NCBI RefSeq assembly: GCF_002101595.1
Contig: NZ_LQOM01000025.1
Span: forward strand, 1-64,000
Reading direction: 5' to 3'
DNA from: Mycobacterium celatum
Lineage (GTDB): Bacteria > Actinomycetota > Actinomycetes > Mycobacteriales > Mycobacteriaceae
DNA length: 64,000 nt
Every line of letters begins with the position of its first letter. Positions within the stretch are counted from its first letter, which is position 1. A program made the position numbers and the translations under genes. This document shows, piece by piece, positions 56,300 to 64,000 of this stretch. The notes under the pieces are model-generated. The model did no database searches. It was given only the letters and a program-made list of their open reading frames with translations, and was not told the origin of the DNA.

Positions 56300-57559
56300 A
56301 TGAGCATGGCGATGAGCGTGACCACGAAGTGCTCGCGGGCCGGCGCCCTGGCGCTGCGCCACGGCGCGCAACTGGCCGCCGAGGCGGTCGACACCTATCG
56401 CGCCGCTGCCCTGCTGCTGCAGGGTTCGCCGTTCGCGGCCGCCTGGTTCGCGGGATGGCTGTCCGCCGAGTTTTCGCCGCAGGTGCTCACCGCGCATGCG
56501 CTGTCGGGGGTGACTCCGCTGTCGGTGGGCCGGGTCGCCACGACGTGGGCGGCGCAACGCGCAGACCGCATCCTGTCCGCGGCGCTCGAGGAATCTTTCG
56601 GCGCCAACTACCGCGACCGGGTGTCGCATCCGGTCACCGATCAGGCCGAGTGCGCGCGCCGCGGCGGACTGCTGCACGCTGCGGGCCACCGCCGTCGGTA
56701 CGCGTCGCAGACCTCGGACATCTCCTACGGGCCGGCGGGGCGGGACAACCTGCTCGACATCTGGCGTCGTCCGGACTTGTCCGAAGGCTGCCGGGCCCCG
56801 GTGCTGGTGCAAATCCCGGGCGGCGCCTGGACCCTCAACGGCAAACGGGGCCAGGCCTACCCACTGCTGGGCCGGATGGTCGAACTCGGCTGGATCTGCG
56901 TGTCGATCGACTACAGCAAGAGTCCGGGCAAGGCGTGGCCGACGCACATCGTCGACGTCAAACGGGCCATCGCGTGGGTGCGCGAGAACATCGCGGACTA
57001 CGGCGGCGACCCGCATTTCGTCGCGGTCACCGGAGGTTCGGCGGGCGCGCACCTGGCCTCGTTGGCGGCGCTCACCGCCAACGACCCGCGGCTACAGCCC
57101 GGCTTCGAAGACGCCGACACCACGGTGCAGGCGGCCGCGCCGTATTACGGGGTCTACGACTTCACCGATGCCGAAAAAATGCACGAGCTGATGCTGCCAT
57201 TTTTGGAGCGCTTCGTGATGCAAAAGCGCTACGTCGATGATCCCGGGTTGTTCGAATTCGCGTCGCCGATATCGCACGCGCACAGCGAAGCTCCACCATT
57301 TTTCGTGCTGCACGGCGCCAACGATTCGCTCATTCCCCGCGCGCAGGCGCAAACATTTTGCGCTGCACTGCGCGACGCCGGCGCCCGCACCGTGTGCTAT
57401 GCCGAGCTGCCAAATGCCCACCACGCGTTCGATATCGTCGGGACCGTCCGGTCCCGGCTGACGGCCGACGCCGTCGGTGACTTTTTCGGCGTCGTGCACG
57501 GACGTTATCTGCGCTCGCGTCGTCGCGTGACGCACAAACAAGCCACACCCGCGAGCTGA
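56300..57559 (+). CDS. lipQ: lipase/esterase of the alpha/beta-hydrolase (HSL-like) family
   Basis: A 419-residue protein. After a helical, hydrophobic N-terminus (about 1-80) with membrane-associating character comes an alpha/beta-hydrolase domain. IPGGAWTLNG corresponds to the HGG oxyanion motif of the hormone-sensitive lipase group, and GGSAGAH holds the nucleophile Ser. The Asp is in HGANDSLIP and the His in NAHHAFD. It hydrolyses ester lipids. The start is ATG 56300 with AAGGAG ten bases upstream. Homologue of Rv2485c by position next to the acyltransferases, suggesting turnover of the same lipids. Confidence 0.9.
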   Translation: MSMAMSVTTKCSRAGALALRHGAQLAAEAVDTYRAAALLLQGSPFAAAWFAGWLSAEFSPQVLTAHALSGVTPLSVGRVATTWAAQRADRILSAALEESFGANYRDRVSHPVTDQAECARRGGLLHAAGHRRRYASQTSDISYGPAGRDNLLDIWRRPDLSEGCRAPVLVQIPGGAWTLNGKRGQAYPLLGRMVELGWICVSIDYSKSPGKAWPTHIVDVKRAIAWVRENIADYGGDPHFVAVTGGSAGAHLASLAALTANDPRLQPGFEDADTTVQAAAPYYGVYDFTDAEKMHELMLPFLERFVMQKRYVDDPGLFEFASPISHAHSEAPPFFVLHGANDSLIPRAQAQTFCAALRDAGARTVCYAELPNAHHAFDIVGTVRSRLTADAVGDFFGVVHGRYLRSRRRVTHKQATPAS

Positions 57560-57730
57560 AATTCCAATTCGCTGCGCGGGCAAAGTATTTCGCAAACCAG
57601 TCGGCTGACGTTTATCGCCCTTATGCGGATCCTCGCAATCGCTACCGCCATCGCGACAACCGGACTAGCGTTTGGGTAGGAGTGGCGAAACGGGAGGCTC
57701 CAGTGGCGATGTCAGAACGGAGACGAGCCG

Positions 57731-59206
57731 GTGGCTGAGTCCGTCGACGCGGCGGGGTTGCCCACAGCGCTCGGCGCGGTCGACTATCTGCTGCACCGCG
57801 GGGAAGCCAACCCGCGGACCCGCTCGGGGATCATGGCGCTGGAAATCCTCGACACCACGCCGGACTGGGAGCGGTTCCGGACCCGGTTCGAACACGCGTC
57901 GCGACGGGTGTTGCGGCTGCGCCAGAAGGTGGTCGTGCCGACGCTGCCGACGGCCGCGCCGCGATGGGTGGTAGATCCCGATTTCAACTTGGACTTTCAT
58001 GTCCGACGGCTGCGCGTCGCCGAACCGGGCACGCTGCGGCAGGTGTTCGACCTTGCCGAGGTGATGCTGCAGTCGCCGCTGGACATCGCCCGTCCGCTGT
58101 GGACGGCTACCTTGATCGACGGCCTGGCTGACGGCAGGGCCGCGACGCTGCTGCACCTGAGCCACGCGGTCACTGACGGTGTCGGCAGCGTCGAGATGTT
58201 CTCCCACATCTACGACCTGGAGCGTGATCCGCCGGCCGGGCCGCCACCGCCGCAACCCATTCCACAGGATTTGTCGCCCACCGACCTGATGCGCGAAGGC
58301 CTCAACCATCTGCCCGAGGCCGTCGTCGACGGGGTGCGGGGCGCACTGTGGGGCGCGGCGTCGGTGGTGGGCCGGGCGGTGCTGCGTCCGGCATCCACCG
58401 TGGCCGGGGCGCTGAGCTACGCCCGCTCCAGCGTGCGGGTGATGAGCCGGGCCGCCGAGCCGTCGCCGCTGCTGCGCCGGCGCAGCCTGGCCACCCGCAC
58501 CGAGGCCATCGACATCCCACTGTCCGACCTGCACCGGGCCGCCAAGGCCGGCGGCGGTTCAATCAACGACGCCTACCTGGCCGGGCTGTGCGGCGCGCTG
58601 GGCCGCTACCACGAAGCACTCGGTGTGCCGATCGCGACGTTGCCGATGGCGGTTCCGGTGAACCTGCGGGCCGAATCCGATCCCGCGGGCGGCAACCGGT
58701 TCACCGGCGTCAACCTGGCCGCGCCCCTCGGCACCGCCGATCCGGTGGCCCGGATGCGCAAGATTCGCGCCCAGATGACCCAGCGGCGCGACGAACCCGC
58801 GATGGACGTCATCGGTTCGATCGCGCCACTGCTCAGCGTGTTGCCGACGCCGTTGCTCGAGTCGATGACCGGCTCGGTCGTCGCATCGGACGTGCAAGCC
58901 AGCAATGTGCCGGTCTACCCGGGCGACACGTACCTGGCCGGTGCAAAAATATTGCGGCAGTATGGCATTGGGCCGCTGCCGGGTGTGGCGATGATGGTCG
59001 TGCTGATATCACGCGGGGGCTGCTGCACCATCACCACGCGCTACGACCGGGCCGCGGTCCGGCATGAGGATTTGTGGGCCCGATGCCTCGTGGAGGGTTT
59101 CGACGAGATCCTCGCGCTGGCCGGCGAACCCGCGCCGCATGCGGTGCCCGCGTCCTTCGACGCCCAGGCACCCGATATGTCGACCCGATCGGCGTCGGGA
59201 TCATGA
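57731..59206 (+). CDS. WS/DGAT-family acyltransferase (Rv2484c homologue)
   Basis: A 491-residue protein with the same layout as the paralogue at 54617-56041: PRWVVDPDFNLDFHVRR, SHAVTDG (His-Asp-Gly of the HHxxxDG motif kept, first His replaced by Ser), SINDAYLAGLCGALGRYH and ASNVPVYPGDTYLAGA. It is predicted to be a triacylglycerol or wax-ester synthase; in-vitro activity of the M. tuberculosis homologue is thought to be low. The start is GTG 57731 with GGAGACG upstream. The stop overlaps plsC (ATGA), linking storage-lipid and phospholipid acylation in one operon with plsB2. Confidence 0.9.
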   Translation: MAESVDAAGLPTALGAVDYLLHRGEANPRTRSGIMALEILDTTPDWERFRTRFEHASRRVLRLRQKVVVPTLPTAAPRWVVDPDFNLDFHVRRLRVAEPGTLRQVFDLAEVMLQSPLDIARPLWTATLIDGLADGRAATLLHLSHAVTDGVGSVEMFSHIYDLERDPPAGPPPPQPIPQDLSPTDLMREGLNHLPEAVVDGVRGALWGAASVVGRAVLRPASTVAGALSYARSSVRVMSRAAEPSPLLRRRSLATRTEAIDIPLSDLHRAAKAGGGSINDAYLAGLCGALGRYHEALGVPIATLPMAVPVNLRAESDPAGGNRFTGVNLAAPLGTADPVARMRKIRAQMTQRRDEPAMDVIGSIAPLLSVLPTPLLESMTGSVVASDVQASNVPVYPGDTYLAGAKILRQYGIGPLPGVAMMVVLISRGGCCTITTRYDRAAVRHEDLWARCLVEGFDEILALAGEPAPHAVPASFDAQAPDMSTRSASGS

Positions 59207-60801
59207 CCGCCACCGAGGATCGCAAGGGGTCGCGCGACCTTCGGTTGCCCGGGTCGGTCGCCGAAATCATGGCCAGTCCGCCCGGGCCCAAGATCGGCGC
59301 ATTTTTCGACCTGGACGGAACGTTGGTGGCCGGGTTCACCGGCGTCATCCTCACCCAGGAACGGTTCCGGCGCCGTGAGATGGGGGTCGGTGAGCTGATC
59401 AGCATGATCCAGGCCGGCCTGAATCATCAACTCGGGCGCATCGAGTTCGAGCAACTCATCCACACAGCGTCCAAGGCGCTGCGCGGCCGCCCGCTTTCCG
59501 ACATGGAGGAGATCGGCGAGCGGTTGTTCGCGCAAAAAATCGAGAGCCGGATCTACCCGGAAATGCGGGAATTGGTGCGCGCCCACCTCGCCCGCGGCCA
59601 CACCGTGGTGCTCAGCTCGTCCGCGTTGACACTGCAGGTCGAGCCGGTGGCCCGCTTTCTTGGCATCCCCAACACGCTGACCAACAAGTTCGAAACCGAC
59701 GAGAACGGGATCCTCACCGGGAATGTGGTCAAGCCGATCCTGTGGGGGCCGGGCAAGGCCGCGGCCGTGCAGCAGTTCGCGGCCGAGCACGGTATCGACT
59801 TGAAAGACAGCTATTTCTACGCCGACGGCGACGAGGACGTCGCATTGATGTACCTGGTCGGCAACCCCCGCCCGACCAACCCTGAAGGCAAGATGGCCGC
59901 CGTCGCCCGCCGTCGCGGCTGGCCGATTCTGCGTTTCAACAGCCGCGGCAGCGTCGGAATCCGCTCGCAGCTGCGGACACTCGCCGGTATCGGCTCGCTG
60001 TTCCCGGTCGCCGCCGGCGCGGTCGGGATCGGGCTGCTGACCCGTAACCGCCGCCGGGGCGTGAACTTCTTCACCTCCACCTGGTCGCAGCTGCTGCTGA
60101 CCGCCAGCGGCGTGCACCTCAACGTGATTGGCGCGGAGAACCTCACCGCGCAGCGCCCGGCGGTGTTCATCTTCAATCACCGCAACCAGGCTGACCCGAT
60201 CATTACGGCGGCGCTGGTGCGCGACAACTGGATTGGCGTGGGCAAGAAGGAGTTGGCGAGCGACCCGATCATGGGCACGCTCGGTAAGCTGCTGGACGCC
60301 GTCTTCATCGACCGCGACGATCCGACGGCCGCGGTGGAGTCGCTGCACGAGGTCGAAGACCGTGCGCGCAAAGGCCTGTCGATTGTGATCGCCCCTGAAG
60401 GTACCCGGATAGACACCACCACCGTCGGGCCCTTCAAGAAGGGGCCGTTCCGCATCGCGATGGCAGCCGGAATCCCGATCGTGCCGATCGTGATCCGCAA
60501 CGCGGAGATCGTCGCCGCGCGAAACTCCACCACGATGAACCCGGGCACGGTGGACGTCGCTGTGTTCCCGCCGATTTCGGTCAGCAACTGGACCGTCGAC
60601 ACGCTGCCGGACCGGATTGCCGAAGTGCGCCAACTGTATTTGGACACCTTGGCCGACTGGCCGGTCGACCAGCTACCCGAAGCCGCCCTGTACACCCGGG
60701 TGACCAAAGCGCCGCCGCGCAAGCGTGCCGCGAAGAAGGCCGCCAAGTCGCCTGCGAAAAAGGCCGCCAAGGCGCAACCCCGGCCGAAGGGCCGATCATG
60801 A
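59203..60801 (+). CDS. plsC: bifunctional HAD phosphatase / 1-acylglycerol-3-phosphate acyltransferase
   Basis: A 532-residue fusion. The N-terminal HAD-IB domain (about 30-250) has [18 protein letters not shown] and YADGDEDV. The C-terminal PlsC acyltransferase (about 300-500) has NHRNQAD (catalytic NHx4D) and APEGTR. It makes phosphatidic acid from lysophosphatidic acid; the role of the phosphatase half is unclear. The last 30 residues are Lys/Ala/Pro-rich, a tail that may bind membranes or nucleic acid. The start ATG 59203 overlaps the previous stop, and its own stop overlaps plsB2. Homologue of Rv2483c. Confidence 0.95.
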   Translation: MTATEDRKGSRDLRLPGSVAEIMASPPGPKIGAFFDLDGTLVAGFTGVILTQERFRRREMGVGELISMIQAGLNHQLGRIEFEQLIHTASKALRGRPLSDMEEIGERLFAQKIESRIYPEMRELVRAHLARGHTVVLSSSALTLQVEPVARFLGIPNTLTNKFETDENGILTGNVVKPILWGPGKAAAVQQFAAEHGIDLKDSYFYADGDEDVALMYLVGNPRPTNPEGKMAAVARRRGWPILRFNSRGSVGIRSQLRTLAGIGSLFPVAAGAVGIGLLTRNRRRGVNFFTSTWSQLLLTASGVHLNVIGAENLTAQRPAVFIFNHRNQADPIITAALVRDNWIGVGKKELASDPIMGTLGKLLDAVFIDRDDPTAAVESLHEVEDRARKGLSIVIAPEGTRIDTTTVGPFKKGPFRIAMAAGIPIVPIVIRNAEIVAARNSTTMNPGTVDVAVFPPISVSNWTVDTLPDRIAEVRQLYLDTLADWPVDQLPEAALYTRVTKAPPRKRAAKKAAKSPAKKAAKAQPRPKGRS

Positions 60802-63137
60802 AAAAGCCGGCCGCCGACATCGGCACATTCACCACCACCGACGACACGCTGGTGTTGGCGTCGATCTCCTCGCCGGTGGAAGCGGAGCTGGTTTCGGATT
60901 GGCTGGAGCAGCAACGGAAACGCTACCCGGACACCACGATCGACGTGCTGCAGCTGCCGCCGCGTAACCCCGAGCCGGCGGCGCTGGCACAGCTCGTCGA
61001 GCAGCTGGAGGCCGACGAGGACCGCTCGATCGTGCCGGTGCGGGTGTTCTGGCTGCCGCGTGCGGGTGCGTCCGCGCTGAGCAGGGTGGCGGCGCTGCTA
61101 CCCGGACGCGATCCCTACCACCCCAACGAGCGTCAGCAGCGCCGCGTGGTGGGCTCCGAGCCGTCGCGGGCCCGGGTGGTGGCCGGCGAACCGGCGAAGG
61201 TATCGGAGCTGCGCCAGCAGTGGCGTGACCTCACTGTCGGCGAAAACGCAAGGGATTTTGCGCATTTCGTCACACGTCGCGCCATCTTGGCGCTGGAACG
61301 CGCCGAATACCGGATCCTGGGGCCGCAATACAAATCTCCGCGTCTGGTGAAGCCGGAGATACTGGCCTCCGCACGATTTCGCGCCGGCCTGGAAAAGATC
61401 CCGGGCGCCACCCTCGAGGAAGCCGGCAAGATGCTCGACGAGCTCGCAACCGGGTGGAGCCGAGTGTCGGTGGACCTAGTGTCGGTGCTGGGCCGGTTGC
61501 TCAGTCGGGGCTTCGATCCCGAAATCGACTACGACGAGTATCAAGTGGCGGCGATGCGCACCGCGCTGGAGACTCATCCGGCGGTGCTGCTCTTCTCGCA
61601 CCGGTCCTATATCGACGGCGCGGTCATGCCGGTCGCCATGCAGGAGAACCGGCTGCCGCCGGTGCATGTGTTCGCCGGCATCAACCTGGCGTTCGGGGTG
61701 ATGGGCCCGCTGCTGCGCCGCGCCGGCGTCATCTTCATTCGCCGCAACATCGGCGACAACCAGCTCTACAAGTACGTGCTCAAGGAGTACGTGGGCTATG
61801 TCGTCGAGAAGCGGTTCAACCTGAGCTGGTCCATCGAGGGCACCCGCTCGCGAACCGGCAAGATGTTGCCACCCAAGCTCGGTCTGATGAGCTACGTGGC
61901 CGACGCCTACCTGGAGGGCCGCAGCGACGACATTCTGCTGCAAGGAGTTTCGATCAGCTTCGACCAGCTGCACGAGACGGCCGAGTACGCCGCCTATGCG
62001 CGCGGCGCGGAGAAGAAGGCCGAGGGCGTCGGATGGCTGTACAACTTCATCAAGGCCCAGGGGGAGCGCAACTACGGCAAGATCTACGTCCGCTTCCCCG
62101 AAGCGGTCTCGATGCGGCAGTACCTCGGTCCCCCGGGCGGCCCGACAGCCTCCGATCCGGCCGCCAAACGTCTTGCGCTGCAAAAGATGTCGTTCGAGGT
62201 TGCCTGGCGTATTCTGCGGGCGACTCCGGTGAACGCCACCGGACTGGTGTCGGCGCTGTTGCTGACCACGCACGGAGTGGCGTTGACCCTCGGCCAGCTG
62301 CACCACACCCTGCAAGACTCGCTGGACTACCTCGAACGCAAACAGACCCCGGTGACCACCAGTGCGTTGCGGCTGCGCACACCCGAGGGTGTCCGCGCGG
62401 CGGTGGACGCACTGTCCAATGGGCATCCGGTCACCCGCGTCGACGGCGGGCGAGAACCGGTGTGGCGCATCGCACCCGAAGATGAGCACACCGCGGCGTT
62501 CTACCGCAACTCGGTGATCCACGCCTTTCTGGAGACCTCGATCGTCGAGCTGGCGCTGGCACACGCCGGACATGCGGAGGGCGATCGGGTGGAAGCCTTC
62601 TGGACGCAGGCCATGCGGCTTCGCGACCTGCTGAAATTCGACTTCTACTTCGCAGATTCGGCCTCGTTCCGCAACAACCTCGCCGAAGAGATGGCCTGGC
62701 ACTCCGATTGGGAAGCCCACGTCGCCGCCGGCGGCGACGAAATCGACGCGATCCTCTACGCCAAACGACCACTGATGTCGGATGCGATGCTGCGGGTGTT
62801 CTTCGAGGCGTACGAGATCGTCGCCGACGTGCTGCGCGACGCCCCCGCCGACATCGGCGAAAAGGAACTGACCCAATTGGCGCTCGGTGTCGGCCGCCAG
62901 TACGTCGCGCAGGGCCGGGTGAGCAGCAGCGAGCCGGTGTCCACGCTGCTGTTCGCGACGGCGCGTCAAGTCGTCGCCGACCAGCATCTGCTGGAGCCCG
63001 CTCCAGACCTCGCCGAGCGGCGGACCGCATTCCGCGGTGAACTGCGCAGAATCCTCCGGGATTTCGACCACGTCGCGCGGATTGCGCGTAATCAGTTCAT
63101 TGCGCGTGAGGTCGCGGCCCGACGGGCGGCGCGATAG
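60798..63137 (+). CDS. plsB2: glycerol-3-phosphate acyltransferase
   Basis: A 779-residue PlsB-type enzyme that starts phospholipid and triacylglycerol synthesis. The acyltransferase core (about 260-480) has SHRSYIDGA (catalytic His and Asp), [23 protein letters not shown] and [15 protein letters not shown] helical C-terminal domain follows. The start ATG 60798 overlaps the plsC stop (ATGA), so both steps to phosphatidic acid are coupled. Length and motifs match Rv2482c. It acts on the cytoplasmic face of the membrane. Confidence 0.96.
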   Translation: MKKPAADIGTFTTTDDTLVLASISSPVEAELVSDWLEQQRKRYPDTTIDVLQLPPRNPEPAALAQLVEQLEADEDRSIVPVRVFWLPRAGASALSRVAALLPGRDPYHPNERQQRRVVGSEPSRARVVAGEPAKVSELRQQWRDLTVGENARDFAHFVTRRAILALERAEYRILGPQYKSPRLVKPEILASARFRAGLEKIPGATLEEAGKMLDELATGWSRVSVDLVSVLGRLLSRGFDPEIDYDEYQVAAMRTALETHPAVLLFSHRSYIDGAVMPVAMQENRLPPVHVFAGINLAFGVMGPLLRRAGVIFIRRNIGDNQLYKYVLKEYVGYVVEKRFNLSWSIEGTRSRTGKMLPPKLGLMSYVADAYLEGRSDDILLQGVSISFDQLHETAEYAAYARGAEKKAEGVGWLYNFIKAQGERNYGKIYVRFPEAVSMRQYLGPPGGPTASDPAAKRLALQKMSFEVAWRILRATPVNATGLVSALLLTTHGVALTLGQLHHTLQDSLDYLERKQTPVTTSALRLRTPEGVRAAVDALSNGHPVTRVDGGREPVWRIAPEDEHTAAFYRNSVIHAFLETSIVELALAHAGHAEGDRVEAFWTQAMRLRDLLKFDFYFADSASFRNNLAEEMAWHSDWEAHVAAGGDEIDAILYAKRPLMSDAMLRVFFEAYEIVADVLRDAPADIGEKELTQLALGVGRQYVAQGRVSSSEPVSTLLFATARQVVADQHLLEPAPDLAERRTAFRGELRRILRDFDHVARIARNQFIAREVAARRAAR

Positions 63138-63155
63138 CGACACCATAACCGGCCA

Positions 63156-63161
63156 TACGCT
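63156..63161 (+). promoter_or_regulatory. -10 box of the CopD-like gene, leaderless start
   Basis: TACGCT ends six bases before ATG 63168 with no Shine-Dalgarno between, fitting a leaderless mycobacterial transcript. Confidence 0.35.
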
Positions 63162-63167
63162 GTAGTA

Positions 63168-64000
63168 ATGGCGGAAATGCGACGGCGCGCGGCGGTGTGG
63201 CCGCTGCTGGTCGGCGTGGCCGCGCTGGCGGGCTGCACCGCCGCCGGAATCGCGGCGTTGTCGCTGGCCGACGCGCTGACCGCTACCGGGCTGCCCGATC
63301 CGGGCCCGGTGACCACGCTGGGCCTGCCGTTCGTGCGTGCCGCCGGGGAGATCGCGGCGGCGCTGGCCGTCGGGTCGTTCCTGTTTGCGGCGTTTCTGGT
63401 GCCACCGCAGGACAACGGAGTGCTGGACGCCGGCGGCTACCGGGCGTTGCGGCTGGGGACGGTGGCCACCGGTGTGTGGGCGGTGTGCGCGGCCCTGCTG
63501 GTCCCGCTGACCATTTCCGACGTGTCGGGCCAACCGCTGAGCGCCCACCTCGACCCGGTGAGGCTCTGGTCACTGGCCAGCCTGATCAACGTCGCGACGG
63601 CGTGGCGGTGGACCGCGTTGCTGGCCGCCGCGGTGATGCTGGCCAGTCTGCCGGTGCTGCGCTGGTCACCGACGCCGTTGCTGCTGGCCGGGTCGCTGGT
63701 CACCTTGGTGCCGCTCGGGCTGACCGGGCACTCGTCGGCCGGCGGGTCACATGACCTGGCTACCAACAGCCTGCTGATCCATTTGGTGGCCGCCGGCGTG
63801 TGGGCCGGCGGGCTGCTGATGCTGCTGGTCCACGTCATCCGCGGCGGCGAGCACGCCGGCCTGGCCGCGCGGCGGTTCTCCACGCTGGCGTTGTGGTGCT
63901 TTGCCGCTATGGGCTTCAGCGGCGTCGTCAACGCCCTGGTGCGCGTTGTCCCGGCCGACCTGTTGAGCACCGGCTACGGGCGGCTGGTGATCGCCAAGGT
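63168..64000 (+). CDS. CopD-like multi-pass membrane protein, 3' partial
   Basis: An open frame from ATG 63168 runs to the window end (277 codons visible). It encodes successive hydrophobic helices with conserved LPDPGPVTTLGLPFVRAAGE, VSGQPLSAHLDP, GLTGHSSAGGSHD and LIHLVAAGVWAGG. These fit the CopD domain of bacterial copper-resistance or cytochrome-oxidase-assembly proteins and recall Rv0102. The His residues in GHSSAGGSHD and LIHLVA could bind copper. In M. tuberculosis Rv0102 sits beside nrp (Rv0101), not beside plsB2, so the gene order differs here. The C-terminal part lies outside the window. Confidence 0.85.
   Translation, partial: MAEMRRRAAVWPLLVGVAALAGCTAAGIAALSLADALTATGLPDPGPVTTLGLPFVRAAGEIAAALAVGSFLFAAFLVPPQDNGVLDAGGYRALRLGTVATGVWAVCAALLVPLTISDVSGQPLSAHLDPVRLWSLASLINVATAWRWTALLAAAVMLASLPVLRWSPTPLLLAGSLVTLVPLGLTGHSSAGGSHDLATNSLLIHLVAAGVWAGGLLMLLVHVIRGGEHAGLAARRFSTLALWCFAAMGFSGVVNALVRVVPADLLSTGYGRLVIAK

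Overview
The window is high-GC actinobacterial DNA, and its gene content and order identify a Mycobacterium, most likely a slow grower. The central and right parts follow the M. tuberculosis order around Rv2525c to Rv2482c: the DUF1906 Tat protein, fas, acpS, an M20 dipeptidase, bcp, a DUF3618 protein, tRNA-Lys, ldtB, orn, an Rv2510c-like ATPase, cmrA, an MFS protein, an MmpS-like protein, the TetR bkaR, accD1-accA1-fadE19-Rv2499c-Rv2498c-bkdABC, echA14, lipQ, a WS/DGAT, plsC and plsB2. It is not M. tuberculosis itself. PE26, IS1081 and fadD35-scoA-scoB are absent, other genes occupy the Rv2517c-Rv2512 interval, and the first 20 kb has a different gene content.

Region 1 (1-6.9 kb) is the edge of a probable secondary-metabolite locus. 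It starts with the terminal module of a non-ribosomal peptide synthetase (condensation, adenylation, carrier, thioesterase) that reads without a stop into a complete DapC-like aminotransferase. A methyltransferase-P450 pair runs towards it, and a small ferredoxin is divergent from that pair.

Region 2 (6.7-17.1 kb) looks like a catabolic or modifying cluster for a hydrophobic, possibly isoprenoid or steroid-like, substrate. It has a second P450, two Rieske oxygenases, an acyl-CoA ligase, a SnoaL-like protein, a pair of small MaoC-like proteins resembling the ChsH2/ChsH1 hydratase subunits, an aldehyde dehydrogenase, an AttH/CrtC-like protein and a MerR regulator.

Region 3 (17.1-20.5 kb) holds two tandem membrane Ser/Thr kinase paralogues. 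One has lost the catalytic aspartate and part of the activation loop and is probably a pseudokinase.

Region 4 (20.6-44.1 kb) is mostly core genes for fatty-acid synthesis, peptidoglycan 3-3 cross-linking, peroxide defence, RNA turnover and mycolate maturation. It includes a 171-bp MITE-like element whose two ends supply the stop codons of both flanking genes, and a three-gene reductase/Rieske/TetR unit at 35.2-38.0 kb. tRNA-Lys(CUU) and tRNA-His(GUG) are here.

Region 5 (44.1-54.3 kb) is the branched-chain amino-acid catabolic operon with its TetR regulator. Region 6 (54.6-64 kb) makes and handles lipids: two WS/DGAT-like acyltransferases, LipQ, PlsC and PlsB2. It also holds tRNA-Arg(UCU) and the start of a CopD-like membrane protein cut by the window end.

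A recurring regulatory theme is symmetry at divergent gene pairs, including -10 boxes readable on both strands and operators centred on them. Many genes also appear to have leaderless starts, with a TANNNT box 6-7 bases before the start codon.
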